Assembly (NCBI RefSeq): GCF_000186865.1
Contig: NW_008705577.1
Location: 361,944 to 425,943, forward strand
DNA: 64,000 bases
Reading direction: 5' to 3'
Source: Aureococcus anophagefferens
Lineage: Eukaryota; Sar; Pelagophyceae; Pelagomonadales; Pelagomonadaceae
Below, piece by piece: positions 17,199 through 25,963 of the stretch. Below the pieces are notes generated by a model. That model was not told where the DNA came from. It saw only the letters and a program-made list of their open reading frames with translations, and made no database searches. How positions within the stretch are numbered: position 1 is the first letter of the stretch; every line of letters starts with the position of its first letter. Made by a program: the position numbers and the translations under genes.

Positions 17199-18167
17199 TC
17201 AAGGCGGCCTCCAGTAGGCCGCGCCCTCGACGCCCGCGGCGCCCGGCGGCGTCTCGTCCGCCGCGGGCCAGACCCAGTGCTCGTTCGCGGCCGCCGCGAA
17301 GAAGGGGCGCGCCATCCAGCGGGACCCCTTGATGCCGAAGAGGACCTGGAGGCCGCCGCCGACGTAGATGGCGACCGCGCCGCGCTCGAGGACGTGGTGC
17401 GCGAGGGGGAGGCCGTAGCTGCCGCAGCCCAGGAGCGCGACGTCGACGGGCCCCGCGGCGTCGATGGCCGCCTTCGTCGCGGCGAGGGACTCGGACCAGG
17501 ACCCGTGCGGCGGCGGCGCGTCCGCGAGGGACACGGGCGCCCGCACGACGACGAGGTCCAGGGCCGGGAGCACGTCGCCGTCGGCCCAGAGCGAGCGGCC
17601 CCCCGCGTGCGCCGCGTACTGCGCGCGGATCGTCGCGGCGAAGGGGTGGACGACGAGGACGCGCCGCCCGCGGAGCGCCGCGGACCAGGGCCGCGCGAAG
17701 TAGAAGGGCTCGAGCGCGCGGTTGCCGACGCGCGTCGCCCGCGGCGCCAGGGCCGCGAGCACCTCGCGCTCCGCGTCGGTCCCGAAGACGGCCGCGAGGC
17801 CGCCCTGGGTTTGAGTGGCGTTGATCGCCGCCGCGTAGGCCGCCGCGAAGGCCGCGGCCTCGCGCCGCGTCGCCGGGTAGACGCCCGCGTTGCCGCGGAG
17901 CGCCCCGAGGTCCGACGAGAAGTTCGCGCGCGCGCCGCGCGCGTACTCGAGCGCGACGCCGAGCTCCGCGCCCAGCGCCAGCCGCGACACGAGGAAGGGC
18001 CCGCGGCGGCCCGCGAAGCGGTCCGCGAGCCGCGCCCGGATGAGGTCGTTGCCGGCGGCGGCGTCCAGCGGCGGGCCGCCCACCGTGCCGACGCGGTGGC
18101 GCGCGGCGCTCCAGTCCGCCGCGATGGCGCACGCTGCGGACGCCGCGCAGCGCAGCAGCAGCGTCAT
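17199..18167 (-). CDS. GT-D-fold-like putative glycosyltransferase
   Basis: A 322-residue protein starting with a signal-like segment (MTLLLRCAASAACAIAADWS). The C-terminal half carries GPVDVALLGCGSYGLPLAHH, then GAVAIYVGGGLQVLFGIKG and SRWM, ending in NEHWVWPAADETPPGA. This arrangement is seen in a group of bacterial and algal proteins from polysaccharide loci classed as GT-D-fold-like. They have the invariant G-x-YGLPL and GG-x-QxLFGIKG-x-RW motifs. The N-terminal half (FLVSRLALGAEL, NAGVYPATRREAAAF) is also typical of that group. The likely role is sugar transfer in the secretory pathway; donor and acceptor are unknown. It is on the same strand as the upstream two-pore channel, 125 bp away, and divergent from the alpha/beta hydrolase gene at 18281. 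Confidence 0.6.
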   Translation of the reverse strand: MTLLLRCAASAACAIAADWSAARHRVGTVGGPPLDAAAGNDLIRARLADRFAGRRGPFLVSRLALGAELGVALEYARGARANFSSDLGALRGNAGVYPATRREAAAFAAAYAAAINATQTQGGLAAVFGTDAEREVLAALAPRATRVGNRALEPFYFARPWSAALRGRRVLVVHPFAATIRAQYAAHAGGRSLWADGDVLPALDLVVVRAPVSLADAPPPHGSWSESLAATKAAIDAAGPVDVALLGCGSYGLPLAHHVLERGAVAIYVGGGLQVLFGIKGSRWMARPFFAAAANEHWVWPAADETPPGAAGVEGAAYWRPP

Positions 18168-18280
18168 CTCCTACGCGCCGCGCCGGTCATCGTCTCGAGG
18201 AGCGGCTCCATTATTAGCAGCTCCTGCAATGTTGATTCAATAATCTCAACTTGAACAAAATAGTGGCCCTGAAGCAAACG

Positions 18281-19730
18281 ATGGCCACCTTCGACGAGAG
18301 CGTCTGGTGCGACGTGCCGCTGGTCGCGGACGACGAGACGAACGTCTGGGGCCAGGCGGAGAGCACGCTGGCGACTGCGGCGCAGCTGCGCGCCGGTCCC
18401 GAGATGGACAGCGCCAAGGTCGCCGTGCTCGGCCGGGGCACGGCCGTGCGGCTCCTGCAGCGCTGCGTCGGCGCCACGGGCGCCCTGCGCGTGCGCGTCC
18501 GCGACGCGAACGACGTCACGGGCTGGCTGACCTCCAAGATGCTCGCGCCGCCGGCGCCGCTCGCGACCGCAGCGCTCGTCGCGCGCGCGCGCGCCGAGTT
18601 TGTGCCCGGCGTCACCGCCGAGGGCGTGAGCTTCCTGCGGACGCGCGTCGGCGCCGTCGGCGTGCCCGACGCGGAGACGCCCGTGCTCGTCGTGCTCCAC
18701 GGCACGTCCTACAACGCGGGCGTCTGGATCCCGACCTTCAAGCGGCTCCACGAGGTCTGGGCGTCGGAAAACCTGAGCTTCGAGGCGTGGATCGTCGAGT
18801 GGGCGGGCCACGGGCGGTCGCGGGCCGTCGCCTGCCCGGACATCGACGTCGACCGCTACGAGCTGACGCGCGAGGGCCCTTTCGACGTCCAAAGCGTCCT
18901 CGGCCACGGCGACGCGGCGCGCGCGGTGAAGGCGGGCCGGCCCGTCTTCGCGGTCGCGCACAGCGTCGGCGCCCAGATCTGCTGCCACGCGGAGCTCAAG
19001 GCGCCGGACAGCGTCCTGTGGCCGTGACGACTTTCGAGAGATTTCGGCAGGGAAAACGATGAAAAATCGTTACCGTCATGCTTGGTAGGCGCCGGGCACC
19101 TTCGGGGGCATCGTCGTCATCGAGCCCATCCTGTTCCCGCCCCTCGACAAGCCGCCGAGCGGCGCGGCGGACGCGTCGGGGTTGATCAAGGGCACGCTCG
19201 TGAAGAAGAAGCACTTCGACGTCCCGTCCGAGGACGGCGTCGTCGACTACCTGACCAAGACGGCCATGGGCAAGCAGTGGGAGGGCGAGGCCGTCCGGAG
19301 CTTCGTCGCGCACGGCGTCGCGCCCGCGGCCGGCGGCGGCTTCGACCTCCGCTGCGACCCCGCCGTCGAGGCGGCCATCTACGTCAACAGCGGCCGCAGC
19401 GCGGGCAGGGCCTACGAGCGGCTCCAGGACATCGACTGCCCCTGCTTCACGTGCATCGGCCACGACAGCGCCATGAACGGCAACGGGTCCTCGCAGGCGC
19501 ACCGCGACAACGGCAAGCTGGTCGCGTCCCGGTTCAAGCGGGGCCTCGTCGGCGAGCTCGCCGGCCTCGACGCCGAGGCGACGACCTACCTGGGCAACTG
19601 CGTCGTGCTCAAGAAGTGCGACCACTACGTGCCCATGGAGAACAGCGCCTGGTGCGCGTCGTTCGTCGCCGCGGCGCTCGCCAAGTACCGCGGGCCCGAC
19701 TACGCCGGCCTGACCTACTGGAAAAAATAA
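18281..19730 (+). CDS. Alpha/beta-hydrolase with N-terminal SH3-like domain, one short intron
   Basis: Exons 18281-19000 (240 codons) and 19089-19730 (214 codons with stop), phase 0, 453 residues. The N-terminal 90 residues (AAQLRAGPEMDSAKVAVLGR, then VRVRDANDVTGWLTSKML) look like a bacterial-type SH3 fold. The hydrolase core has VLVVLHGTSYNAGVW (oxyanion HG), EWAGHGRS, the nucleophile elbow FAVAHSVGAQ and a C-terminal CDHYVPMENSAW with the probable catalytic His. Between them, exon 2 begins APGTFGGIVVIEP. The acid residue may lie near GHDSAMNG. Esterase/lipase activity is likely; substrate unknown. The ATG at 18281 is first in frame. The intron has a GC donor and is flanked by 8-bp near-duplicates like the introners. 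Confidence 0.72.
19009..19088. mobile_element. Candidate short introner (80 bp) in alpha/beta-hydrolase gene
   Basis: Intron 19001-19088 with GC donor (GCGCCGGA) and acceptor TTGGTAG. The downstream flank is GCGCCGGG, 7 of 8 identical, extending to 10 of 12. Splicing gives HAELKAPGTFGGIVV in frame. The body is AT-richer than the exons and contains a perfect 6-bp hairpin, AACGAT-GAAAA-ATCGTT, but no inverted termini. Could be an introner of another type or an ordinary intron with coincidental flanks. Confidence 0.4.
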
Positions 19731-19745
19731 ACAACAGGGGGCGCG

Positions 19746-21578
19746 TCACACGTCCTCGCCCATGATGTCGCCGCAGGCGAGGGCCGTCGGGCTGAGCCAG
19801 CCGCCGTCGTCCGGGGGCGGCGGCGCGGGCGCGGGCGCCTCCTTGCTCTCCTTCCGCGGGCTGTGCGCCCGCCGGGCGTGCGAGGGCGAGGGCGACGCGG
19901 CCGACCCGTGGGCCGACCGCGCCTTCCGGCCGGCGTCGTCGATCTTCGCGGTCACGGCCTCGACGTCGTGGCGGAGGTCTTCGAGCCGCGCGAGGACCTC
20001 GACGTGTTCGGGCGACGCGAAGGCCACGTGGCTCTCGCGGCGGTGCTTCCCGCCGGCCTCCGGCGCGTGGCGCCGCGCGGCGACGAGGCGCGCGAGGGCC
20101 TCGGCGCAGTAGCCCAATAGCCCCGCGCCCACGGCGACCGCGGCGATGACGAAGTAGCCGACCATGTCCCTCAGCGTGTACTGCTGGTCGTTCGCGTCGT
20201 CGTCCTGGGCGCCGCAGCCCGCCGCGAGCAGCGGGTCGCTGGGGAAGTAGCGGTCCGTGAGGGCGAGGATCGTGTTGTCCGCCGTGAGCGCGCCGAGCAC
20301 GTAGGACGCGGCCGCGCGGAGCGGGTCGTCGTCGTCGCGGCGCATGGGGATGGAGTAGTAGACGGTGCCCTCCTCGGGCCCCACGGGCTCGATGTCGCAA
20401 CCCGTGGGCTCGCCGCCCTGGAGCTGGTCGTTGATGATGACGTTGCGCGCGTAGTGCGTCCAGGTGACGATGCCGCTGCATTGGCCCTCGCGGAGCGCCC
20501 TGAAGAGCTGCGCGTACCTTTCCAGCGACGGGTCGTACCCGTCGAGGTCCCGGAGCGACACGCCGCGGATGTTCGGGTGCTCCTTCTCGAGGAACCACTC
20601 CGTGGACCCGCCGTAGTAGCACGGCGACAGGCCGAGCTCGGAGAAGGACGAGATGCGCTCGATGGGCTGCGCCGCGATGAACTCGACCGTCAGGAACGTC
20701 GTTAAGTTCGCCGTGTACGCGGACACGACGAGGAGCGTGAAGAAGCTGAAGAAGAGGGCGAAGACCTTGCCCTTGGACGTGCGCGGCTCGAAGCCGCCGG
20801 CGCCCGTCATGTTCGACATGGACTGGTAGACGCCCTGGAGCGCGCCCGCCGCGTTCGGCTCGCCCTCCTCGTGGATGACGAAGCCGTAGATGAACCCCGA
20901 ACAGAGCATGACGCCCGCGAGCAGCCCCCAGACGTTGTTGGAGAAGGGCTGCTTCCAGGACGTCAGGCTCTTGCGGTAGCTCGCGTCGCCGTCGGGCTCG
21001 GGCACGAGCGCGAGGGCCGAGAAGCCCGTCTTCAGCGTCGGCACCTCGACGAAGTTCCCCACCTCCAGGATGCCGTCGAGCGTGATGCCCGTCGACGTGA
21101 CGACGCAGTCGAAGGTCGTCAGGTTCGCCTGGAAGTAGGCCAGCGCGTCGACGTCGCCGTCCGGGAGCGGGGCGCCCGTCATGTTCGCGGAGCACGCGTA
21201 CCCGGTCGCGCACATGACGTGGAAGGACACGGTCCAGCCGCCCGCGGCGGCGACGGCCTCGAGCAGGTCGACGTTGAAGCCCGTGACCTTGCCCGTGACG
21301 TCGACGGCGTCGGCCTCCGTCTCCGTGGGCGTCGCGTAGGCCGCCGCCTCCTCGTCGGCGTCGTCGAAGTAGAAGAAGGCGTTGGACTTGCCCTCGCGGT
21401 GCAGGCAGCGCATGTCGCGGCCCGCGGCGGCATCCACGGCCTCCTGGGTCGGCAGCCAGGTCGCCGACGCGCCGAGGACCAGCAGCCCGACCAGGAAGCA
21501 CCACACATGTCCCGAACCAGCTGCATCTTCGAGGGTGTTACCGGCAGCTTTGGCCGCGCGCGAGAGCCTTCGCGCCAC
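19746..21578 (-). CDS. Ionotropic glutamate receptor-like ligand-gated channel
   Basis: About 610 residues. A membrane-spanning or signal segment (HVWCFLVGLLVLGASATWL) is followed by an S1 ligand-binding half (VTGFNVDLLEAVAAAGGWTV; TLDGILEVGNFVEVPTLKTG) and M1 (VWGLLAGVMLCSGFIYGF). A pore region (GALQGVYQSMSNMTGAGGFE) comes next, then M3 with the hallmark SAYTANLTTFLTVEF. S2 (STEWFLEKEHPNIRG... GVSLRDLDGYDP) and the last membrane segment (MVGYFVIAAVAVGAGLLGY) follow, with a cytosolic tail containing Ser/Pro-rich stretches. The canonical motif SYTANLAAFLT is nearly intact. Algal relatives are plasma-membrane cation channels. The frame opens with GTG at 21578, with an in-frame TGA upstream and no ATG before residue 56, so the true 5' end is unresolved. 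The 5' end lies 12 bp from the divergent ORC6 start. Confidence 0.8.
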   Translation of the reverse strand: MARRLSRAAKAAGNTLEDAAGSGHVWCFLVGLLVLGASATWLPTQEAVDAAAGRDMRCLHREGKSNAFFYFDDADEEAAAYATPTETEADAVDVTGKVTGFNVDLLEAVAAAGGWTVSFHVMCATGYACSANMTGAPLPDGDVDALAYFQANLTTFDCVVTSTGITLDGILEVGNFVEVPTLKTGFSALALVPEPDGDASYRKSLTSWKQPFSNNVWGLLAGVMLCSGFIYGFVIHEEGEPNAAGALQGVYQSMSNMTGAGGFEPRTSKGKVFALFFSFFTLLVVSAYTANLTTFLTVEFIAAQPIERISSFSELGLSPCYYGGSTEWFLEKEHPNIRGVSLRDLDGYDPSLERYAQLFRALREGQCSGIVTWTHYARNVIINDQLQGGEPTGCDIEPVGPEEGTVYYSIPMRRDDDDPLRAAASYVLGALTADNTILALTDRYFPSDPLLAAGCGAQDDDANDQQYTLRDMVGYFVIAAVAVGAGLLGYCAEALARLVAARRHAPEAGGKHRRESHVAFASPEHVEVLARLEDLRHDVEAVTAKIDDAGRKARSAHGSAASPSPSHARRAHSPRKESKEAPAPAPPPPDDGGWLSPTALACGDIMGEDV

Positions 21579-21590
21579 GCTCTCTCAAAT

Positions 21591-23529
21591 ATGGAGGGCC
21601 GGAGCCGCGACGAGCAGTGGCTGCTCGACGTCGTCACGCGCTGCGGCATCTCGGCGGCCCGCGCGAGCGACGTCGCGCTGCAGGGCGCCCAGATGCTGCG
21701 GCGCCTCAACATCAAGGTGCCCGTGGGCCTCTTCAAGAAGGGCGAGTGCTGCCGGCGCGCCGTCGCGCTCGAGCTCGCGAGCCGCGAGGCCGGCGGCGCG
21801 AGCCTGCGGCGCGACGCGCTCGTGACGGCCTGCAGCGCGTCGAGCCGCCAGTACGAGGCCGTGCTGCGCCACGCGGAGAACGCGCTGGGACTGGTGGGAC
21901 CGGCGGAGCGGCCCGCGACCGTCGAGGCGCTCGCGCGGGGCCTCTTCGGCGAGAAGCAGAACACGGCGGCCCTCGCCGCCGACGCGCGGCGCTTCCTCTC
22001 GCTCCTGGCGCCGCCCCACGACGCCGCGGCGCTCGCGGCCGCCGTCGGCGCGGCGGCCGCGCGGCGCGGCGCCGACTGCGACCCGCGGCGGCTCCGCGCC
22101 GTCGCGGGCTGCGNNNNNNNNNNNNNNNNNNNNNNNNNNNNNNNNNNNNNNNNNNNNNNNNNNCGAAGTCGCGCGCGCGGCGCTCGCGGCCGAGGCCGCG
22201 CGGACCGGCGGGCCGCCGCCGCCGCCCCTCGTGCCCATCGCCGACGTCGAGGCCTTCTACCGCATCAGCCCCGCCGACATCCGCGCCCTCGAGGCCTTCG
22301 AGGCCGCGACGGCGCCGCCGGAGCCGGAGGTGAAGCCGTTGTTGGTGCTCCGCGACTACCCGGATCTGCCGAAGGCGAACCAGCCGGCGGCGAACGACGA
22401 CGACGAGGACGCGCCGGCGCCGAAGAAGCGCGGGCCCAAGAAGAAGAAGGCGGACGAGGAGGACGCGCCGAAGAAGCGCGGCCCCAAGAAGCAGGCGGCG
22501 AACGAGGAGGAGGACGCGGCGCCGAAGAAGCGCGGGCCCAAGAAGAAGGCGGCGAACGAGGAGGAGGACGCGGCGCCGAAGAAGCGCGGCCCCAAGAAGA
22601 AGGCGGAGCGCGACGACGACGCGCCGGCGAAGAAGAAGCGGGGCGCGAAGGCGCCGGCCGAGGACGAGGCGCCGCCGGCGAAGAAGCGGGGCCCGCCGAA
22701 GAAGCGCGAGGACGCGGCGCCGAAGCCGAAGAAGAAGGCGGCGAAGAAGGCGGCCGTCGAGGAGGAGCCGCTGCCGCCCGTGTCGTCCGACGACGACGCC
22801 GCCGCGCCGCCGGCGCCGCAGAAGCGGCAGCGGCGGTCGTCGGGCGCGCCGGGCGCGACGCCCGGCGACGCGGCCGCGGCGGCGGCCGGCGGCCGGCGGT
22901 CGAGCCGCCTGCCCAAGGACAAGGCCAGGGTCGCGTTCACGTGCACGGACGACGACCCCGTGCTCGAGAGCCAGGCGCGGCGCGCGCAGCAGCTCAGCAG
23001 CGCGGGGCTCCTCGTCGCCGACTCGGCCGCGGACGCGACGGTCGTCGTCGTCGGCCCGCGGCTCCAGGTGAAGACGAGCGTCGCCATCGCCTTCGCGCGC
23101 GGCGTGCCCATCGTCACGAGCGACTGGCTCGCGCACTGCGCGTCCCACGGCTACGAGGAGCCTTCCGCGGAGTTCGCGTCGAAGGACGCGGCCTTCTCGC
23201 GGCGCTACAGCGTGAACCTCCTCGACGACGGCGGCCGCGAGAGTCTCCTGCGCAAGTACGCGGTCCTCGTCAAGCCCGGCTACGTGCTCACGGACAAGCC
23301 CCGCTACAAGGTCGCGGCCGAGTGCGCGGGCGCGGTCTGGATCGCCGCCGCGCCGCGCAAGCCCGAGGGCCGCGCGCTCCTCATCATCGACGCCGCCTGC
23401 TCCTTCAACGACGCCCACCTCCACGTCCAGCCCAAGGACTTCCTCCTCGCGATCCTCCGCAACGAGGACCCCGCGAAGCGCGCGCGGCACCGCATCCGCT
23501 CCGACGAGAAGCGTAAGCAGGCGAGCTAG
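21591..23529 (+). CDS. ORC6-like N-terminus joined to KKRGPKK repeats and tandem BRCT domains
   Basis: Begins MEGRSRDEQWLLDVVTRCGI. The first 170 residues match the TFIIB/cyclin-like fold of origin recognition complex subunit 6 (LNIKVPVGLFKKGECCRRAVALE; ACSASSRQYEAVLRHAENAL). A 50-base N run (22114-22163) interrupts the frame. Beyond it the protein resumes with VEAFYRISPADIRALEAFE, then repeats of basic KKRGPKK blocks spaced by acidic residues (AT-hook-like or nuclear localisation). Residues from about 440 onward form two BRCT domains (ARVAFTCTDDDPVL... VPIVTSDWLAHC, then SLLRKYAVLVKPGYVLTD... FLLAILRN), like phosphopeptide-binding MDC1/Brc1 pairs. This could be one nuclear replication/repair protein, or two genes merged by the unresolved gap. 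The lack of any start signal after the gap favours one gene. Stop at 23529, 5 bp from the convergent neighbour. Confidence 0.65.
22114..22163. other. Assembly gap (50 N)
   Basis: Fifty unknown bases within the ORC6/BRCT gene. A round length suggests an arbitrary gap size, so the frame relation across it is not measured. Confidence 0.95.
22395..22740 (+). repeat. In-frame minisatellite encoding KKRGPKK units
   Basis: A degenerate repeat of about 51-57 bp encodes acidic-Ala-Pro then KKRGPKKK, seen about six to seven times. It codes for the disordered basic linker between the ORC6-like and BRCT parts; length is likely polymorphic. Confidence 0.7.
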
Positions 23530-23534
23530 GGGGC

Positions 23535-24419
23535 CTACCAGGCGAAGCGCGCGATCGCGCGCTGGAGGCCGTCGTCCAGGCCCGCGACGACGCTCAGCGC
23601 GTCCGAGGCCGCGACGGGCGTCGCGCGGCCGCGGCGCACGAGCGCGACCGAGCGGCAGAGCTCGTGGCGGCGCGGCGCGGCCTTGAGCCGTCGCGACACG
23701 GCGGGGTGGAGATCCAAGACTGTCATCAGGGCCCCGTAGGGATTCATGGGACTGTAGCCCATCATGGGACCGCCCGGTGCGAGATTCTGCAAGACGTGGG
23801 TGCCTCCCTCGAGGTCTTGCTCCGCGTCCGGATGGAACCGATCGAAGAGCCCCACCCCCTTGCTGAGGGGACCCCCCTGGCCCGGGCCGGGGATGCCAAT
23901 CTCCGGATCCGATCGAAGCAGCCACTCGGAGCGCACGAGCTCGACGAGACCAGATGAGGGGCACTTCATCCATCGTCCGACGGGCAAGTTTACATGGCGC
24001 CGCAAGATCAAATGTGCGAGCTCGAGACCGTTGGTCGGTTTATGGTCGCCATATTCGCTGTATTCCTCGGCGAACGCATCCTCCTCCTCTTCCGTCTTCT
24101 CTCCTTGCCAGAAGCGCGCCCACACGTATTCGAGAGCGGGCAGAGCGTCGTTGACCGCGTCGGCGTCGGTGCCGCGAGCCGGTTTCACTTGAGTGACGCC
24201 CCAACGTTCACACGTTTGACGGATCTTCTCATAGCGGGCGTTGGCGCGTATCACGGCGGCGACCGGATCGGCCTTTGCGGCCGCGGGAGGCATGAGGTCA
24301 CTGTAAAGGACGCCGTCCATTTCTTGTCGGTTCCATCGGTTCCAGTACGGACTCTCGGCGTTGAAATACATATCGGGCGTCGGAGTCTTGTTAGGGTCGT
24401 CTAATGCGGAGGCATTCAT
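23535..24419 (-). CDS. Hypothetical protein
   Basis: A 294-residue soluble protein starting MNASALDDPNKTPTPDMYFN. It has an N-terminal Trp/Tyr-rich part (SPYWNRWNRQEMDGVLYSD), a central acidic region (GEKTEEEEDAFAEEYSEYGD), a Gly/Pro-rich stretch (IGIPGPGQGGPL) and a hydrophobic C-terminal tail. No family recognised. The middle of the gene is lower in GC than the flanks, while the 3' 150 bp return to the usual GC-rich codons. It is tandem with, and 133 bp downstream of, the second CWKCG paralogue, and convergent with ORC6. Confidence 0.55.
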   Translation of the reverse strand: MNASALDDPNKTPTPDMYFNAESPYWNRWNRQEMDGVLYSDLMPPAAAKADPVAAVIRANARYEKIRQTCERWGVTQVKPARGTDADAVNDALPALEYVWARFWQGEKTEEEEDAFAEEYSEYGDHKPTNGLELAHLILRRHVNLPVGRWMKCPSSGLVELVRSEWLLRSDPEIGIPGPGQGGPLSKGVGLFDRFHPDAEQDLEGGTHVLQNLAPGGPMMGYSPMNPYGALMTVLDLHPAVSRRLKAAPRRHELCRSVALVRRGRATPVAASDALSVVAGLDDGLQRAIARFAW

Positions 24420-24552
24420 CGTGCTATGCCAGTTGGCCTACCGAGTCGGCCGTCGCGATCGCCGATCGATTATCCACTCGGGAGTCCGACGGAGGTGTCG
24501 CACGCTGAGCTCTGAGCAAGCGTGGGACTTAGCCAGCGACGCACGTGGCGAG

Positions 24553-25773
24553 CTAGGGATGGGCACCGAGGGGGTCGTCGCGACCCCGCTGGGCGCTCAA
24601 GGCGCGCCGAGCAGCAGCCCGGGCGTCCCGGGCGGCCTCCGCCGCCGCCTCCGCGGGTTCGACGGCCGCCTCGGCCGTCTCGAGGGCGCCGGTCGCGGCG
24701 TCGACATTCCTCCGCAGGGTGGCTATGAAGGACGACCACGCCGCGGCCGCGGCCTCGTCCGTGGCGCCCGCCGCGTGCTCCACGGCCTTTTGCAAGCGGT
24801 CCTCGGCCTCGGCCAAAGCCTCGCGCGCGTCCTCGGCCTCCCAGCGGCGCCGCCTCGCGATCGCCGGCGGCGTGTTCGCGAACATGTTGCGCGCTGCCAT
24901 GCGCTTCCGTCTTTCGGCCTCCAGCGCGTCGCCCGCTGAGAAGATTTTGCCGAGGCCGCCGTAGAACCAGGGCTTCTCCTCGCCCCGAAAGAACGCGAGC
25001 ACGGAGCTGATGGCCGTCGCGTGCCCCGACGCGGCGAGGCGGTGCACGACGTGCATGGCCTTGGGCGCGTCCTCGCGCGGCGCGGCGCGGTCCTTGACGG
25101 ACAGGAGCGCGAGCCGCGCCAGCGCGCGCGAGCTGTTGTCCAGCGACGTGACGTGACGCGACCACTGCCACCGGAGAAGGAGCGAATTCCAGTCCAACAT
25201 GCCCTTGTCTTGCAACGGCAGTGTCAGCATCAAACCGGGCATCACGCCGTTGAGCTCGGGGTCGTCGACGATTTCATCGACCACGTGTTTCTCGCCGTCC
25301 GTCTCGGCCACGCGCCGCCTGCTGAGGAGGCCGAGGGCTTTACAATCGAGTGTCTCGGGCGCGTAGCCGTCCCACGGCACGTCGAACTGGCACATGCGCC
25401 GAGAGCCCTCTTCTTCCTCGTCTTCATCCTCGTCTTCATCCTCGTCCTCGGTGTCCTCGCCTTGATGCATCGGCGTGATCCATGGCGTGGAGACCGCGGT
25501 GACGAGCGACCCCGGCGGGTCGACGCGTCCGGCGTCGGCGTCCTCGCCGATGCGTAGGCCGTTCATGTAGTTGTACTGCGGTCCCTTGTGGCAATAGCAT
25601 GGGCGCCCGCCAAAAAACTGGACCCCGGACCGCCGACAGAAGTCGAAGGTGCACCAGCGCCGGTGGGGCGCGCCGAGCGGAGCGCCGCACTTCCAGCACT
25701 GATCCTCAGGCTCGAATTGCCGATTATTCGCGTCGAAGAGATCTCCGACCTCCATGTTTTTGAGCTTTGACAT
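24553..25773 (-). CDS. Cys-rich CWKCG-family protein (paralogue 2)
   Basis: A 406-residue protein. The N-terminal putative zinc module (about residues 26-65) reads CWKCGAPLGAPHRRWCTFDF followed by C, RRSG, then CYC and KGPQYNYMNG. An acidic Asp/Glu run (about residues 108-124) and the shared core MCQFDVPWDGYAP follow. Next comes the block NSSRALARLALLSVKDR to FYGGLGKIF, nearly identical at DNA level to the copy at 7559-7755. The C-terminal 150 residues are an Ala/Glu-rich predicted coiled coil (EAEDAREALAEAEDRLQKAV), replacing the SAP domain of paralogue 1. There is no intron where paralogue 1 has its 78-bp insertion. Function unknown; two different C-termini on one conserved front suggest domain shuffling in an expanded lineage-specific family. 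Confidence 0.7.
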   Translation of the reverse strand: MSKLKNMEVGDLFDANNRQFEPEDQCWKCGAPLGAPHRRWCTFDFCRRSGVQFFGGRPCYCHKGPQYNYMNGLRIGEDADAGRVDPPGSLVTAVSTPWITPMHQGEDTEDEDEDEDEDEEEEGSRRMCQFDVPWDGYAPETLDCKALGLLSRRRVAETDGEKHVVDEIVDDPELNGVMPGLMLTLPLQDKGMLDWNSLLLRWQWSRHVTSLDNSSRALARLALLSVKDRAAPREDAPKAMHVVHRLAASGHATAISSVLAFFRGEEKPWFYGGLGKIFSAGDALEAERRKRMAARNMFANTPPAIARRRRWEAEDAREALAEAEDRLQKAVEHAAGATDEAAAAAWSSFIATLRRNVDAATGALETAEAAVEPAEAAAEAARDARAAARRALSAQRGRDDPLGAHP

Positions 25774-25963
25774 GTTTCAGATCGCGCACGCGCTCGCGGC
25801 CGGAGAATGATAGCGCGGGGCACTGCGACGAGGCTACGCAACTCTTGCGCCCATGCGATGCGAGGAGGTGCTGGCACCAGGCCCAAAGTGAACGACACCT
25901 TGAGCTCAAGCACGGGGTGATGGAAGCGACCAAATAGGGCTGCCGTCTGCAGCGTCGAGAGCA

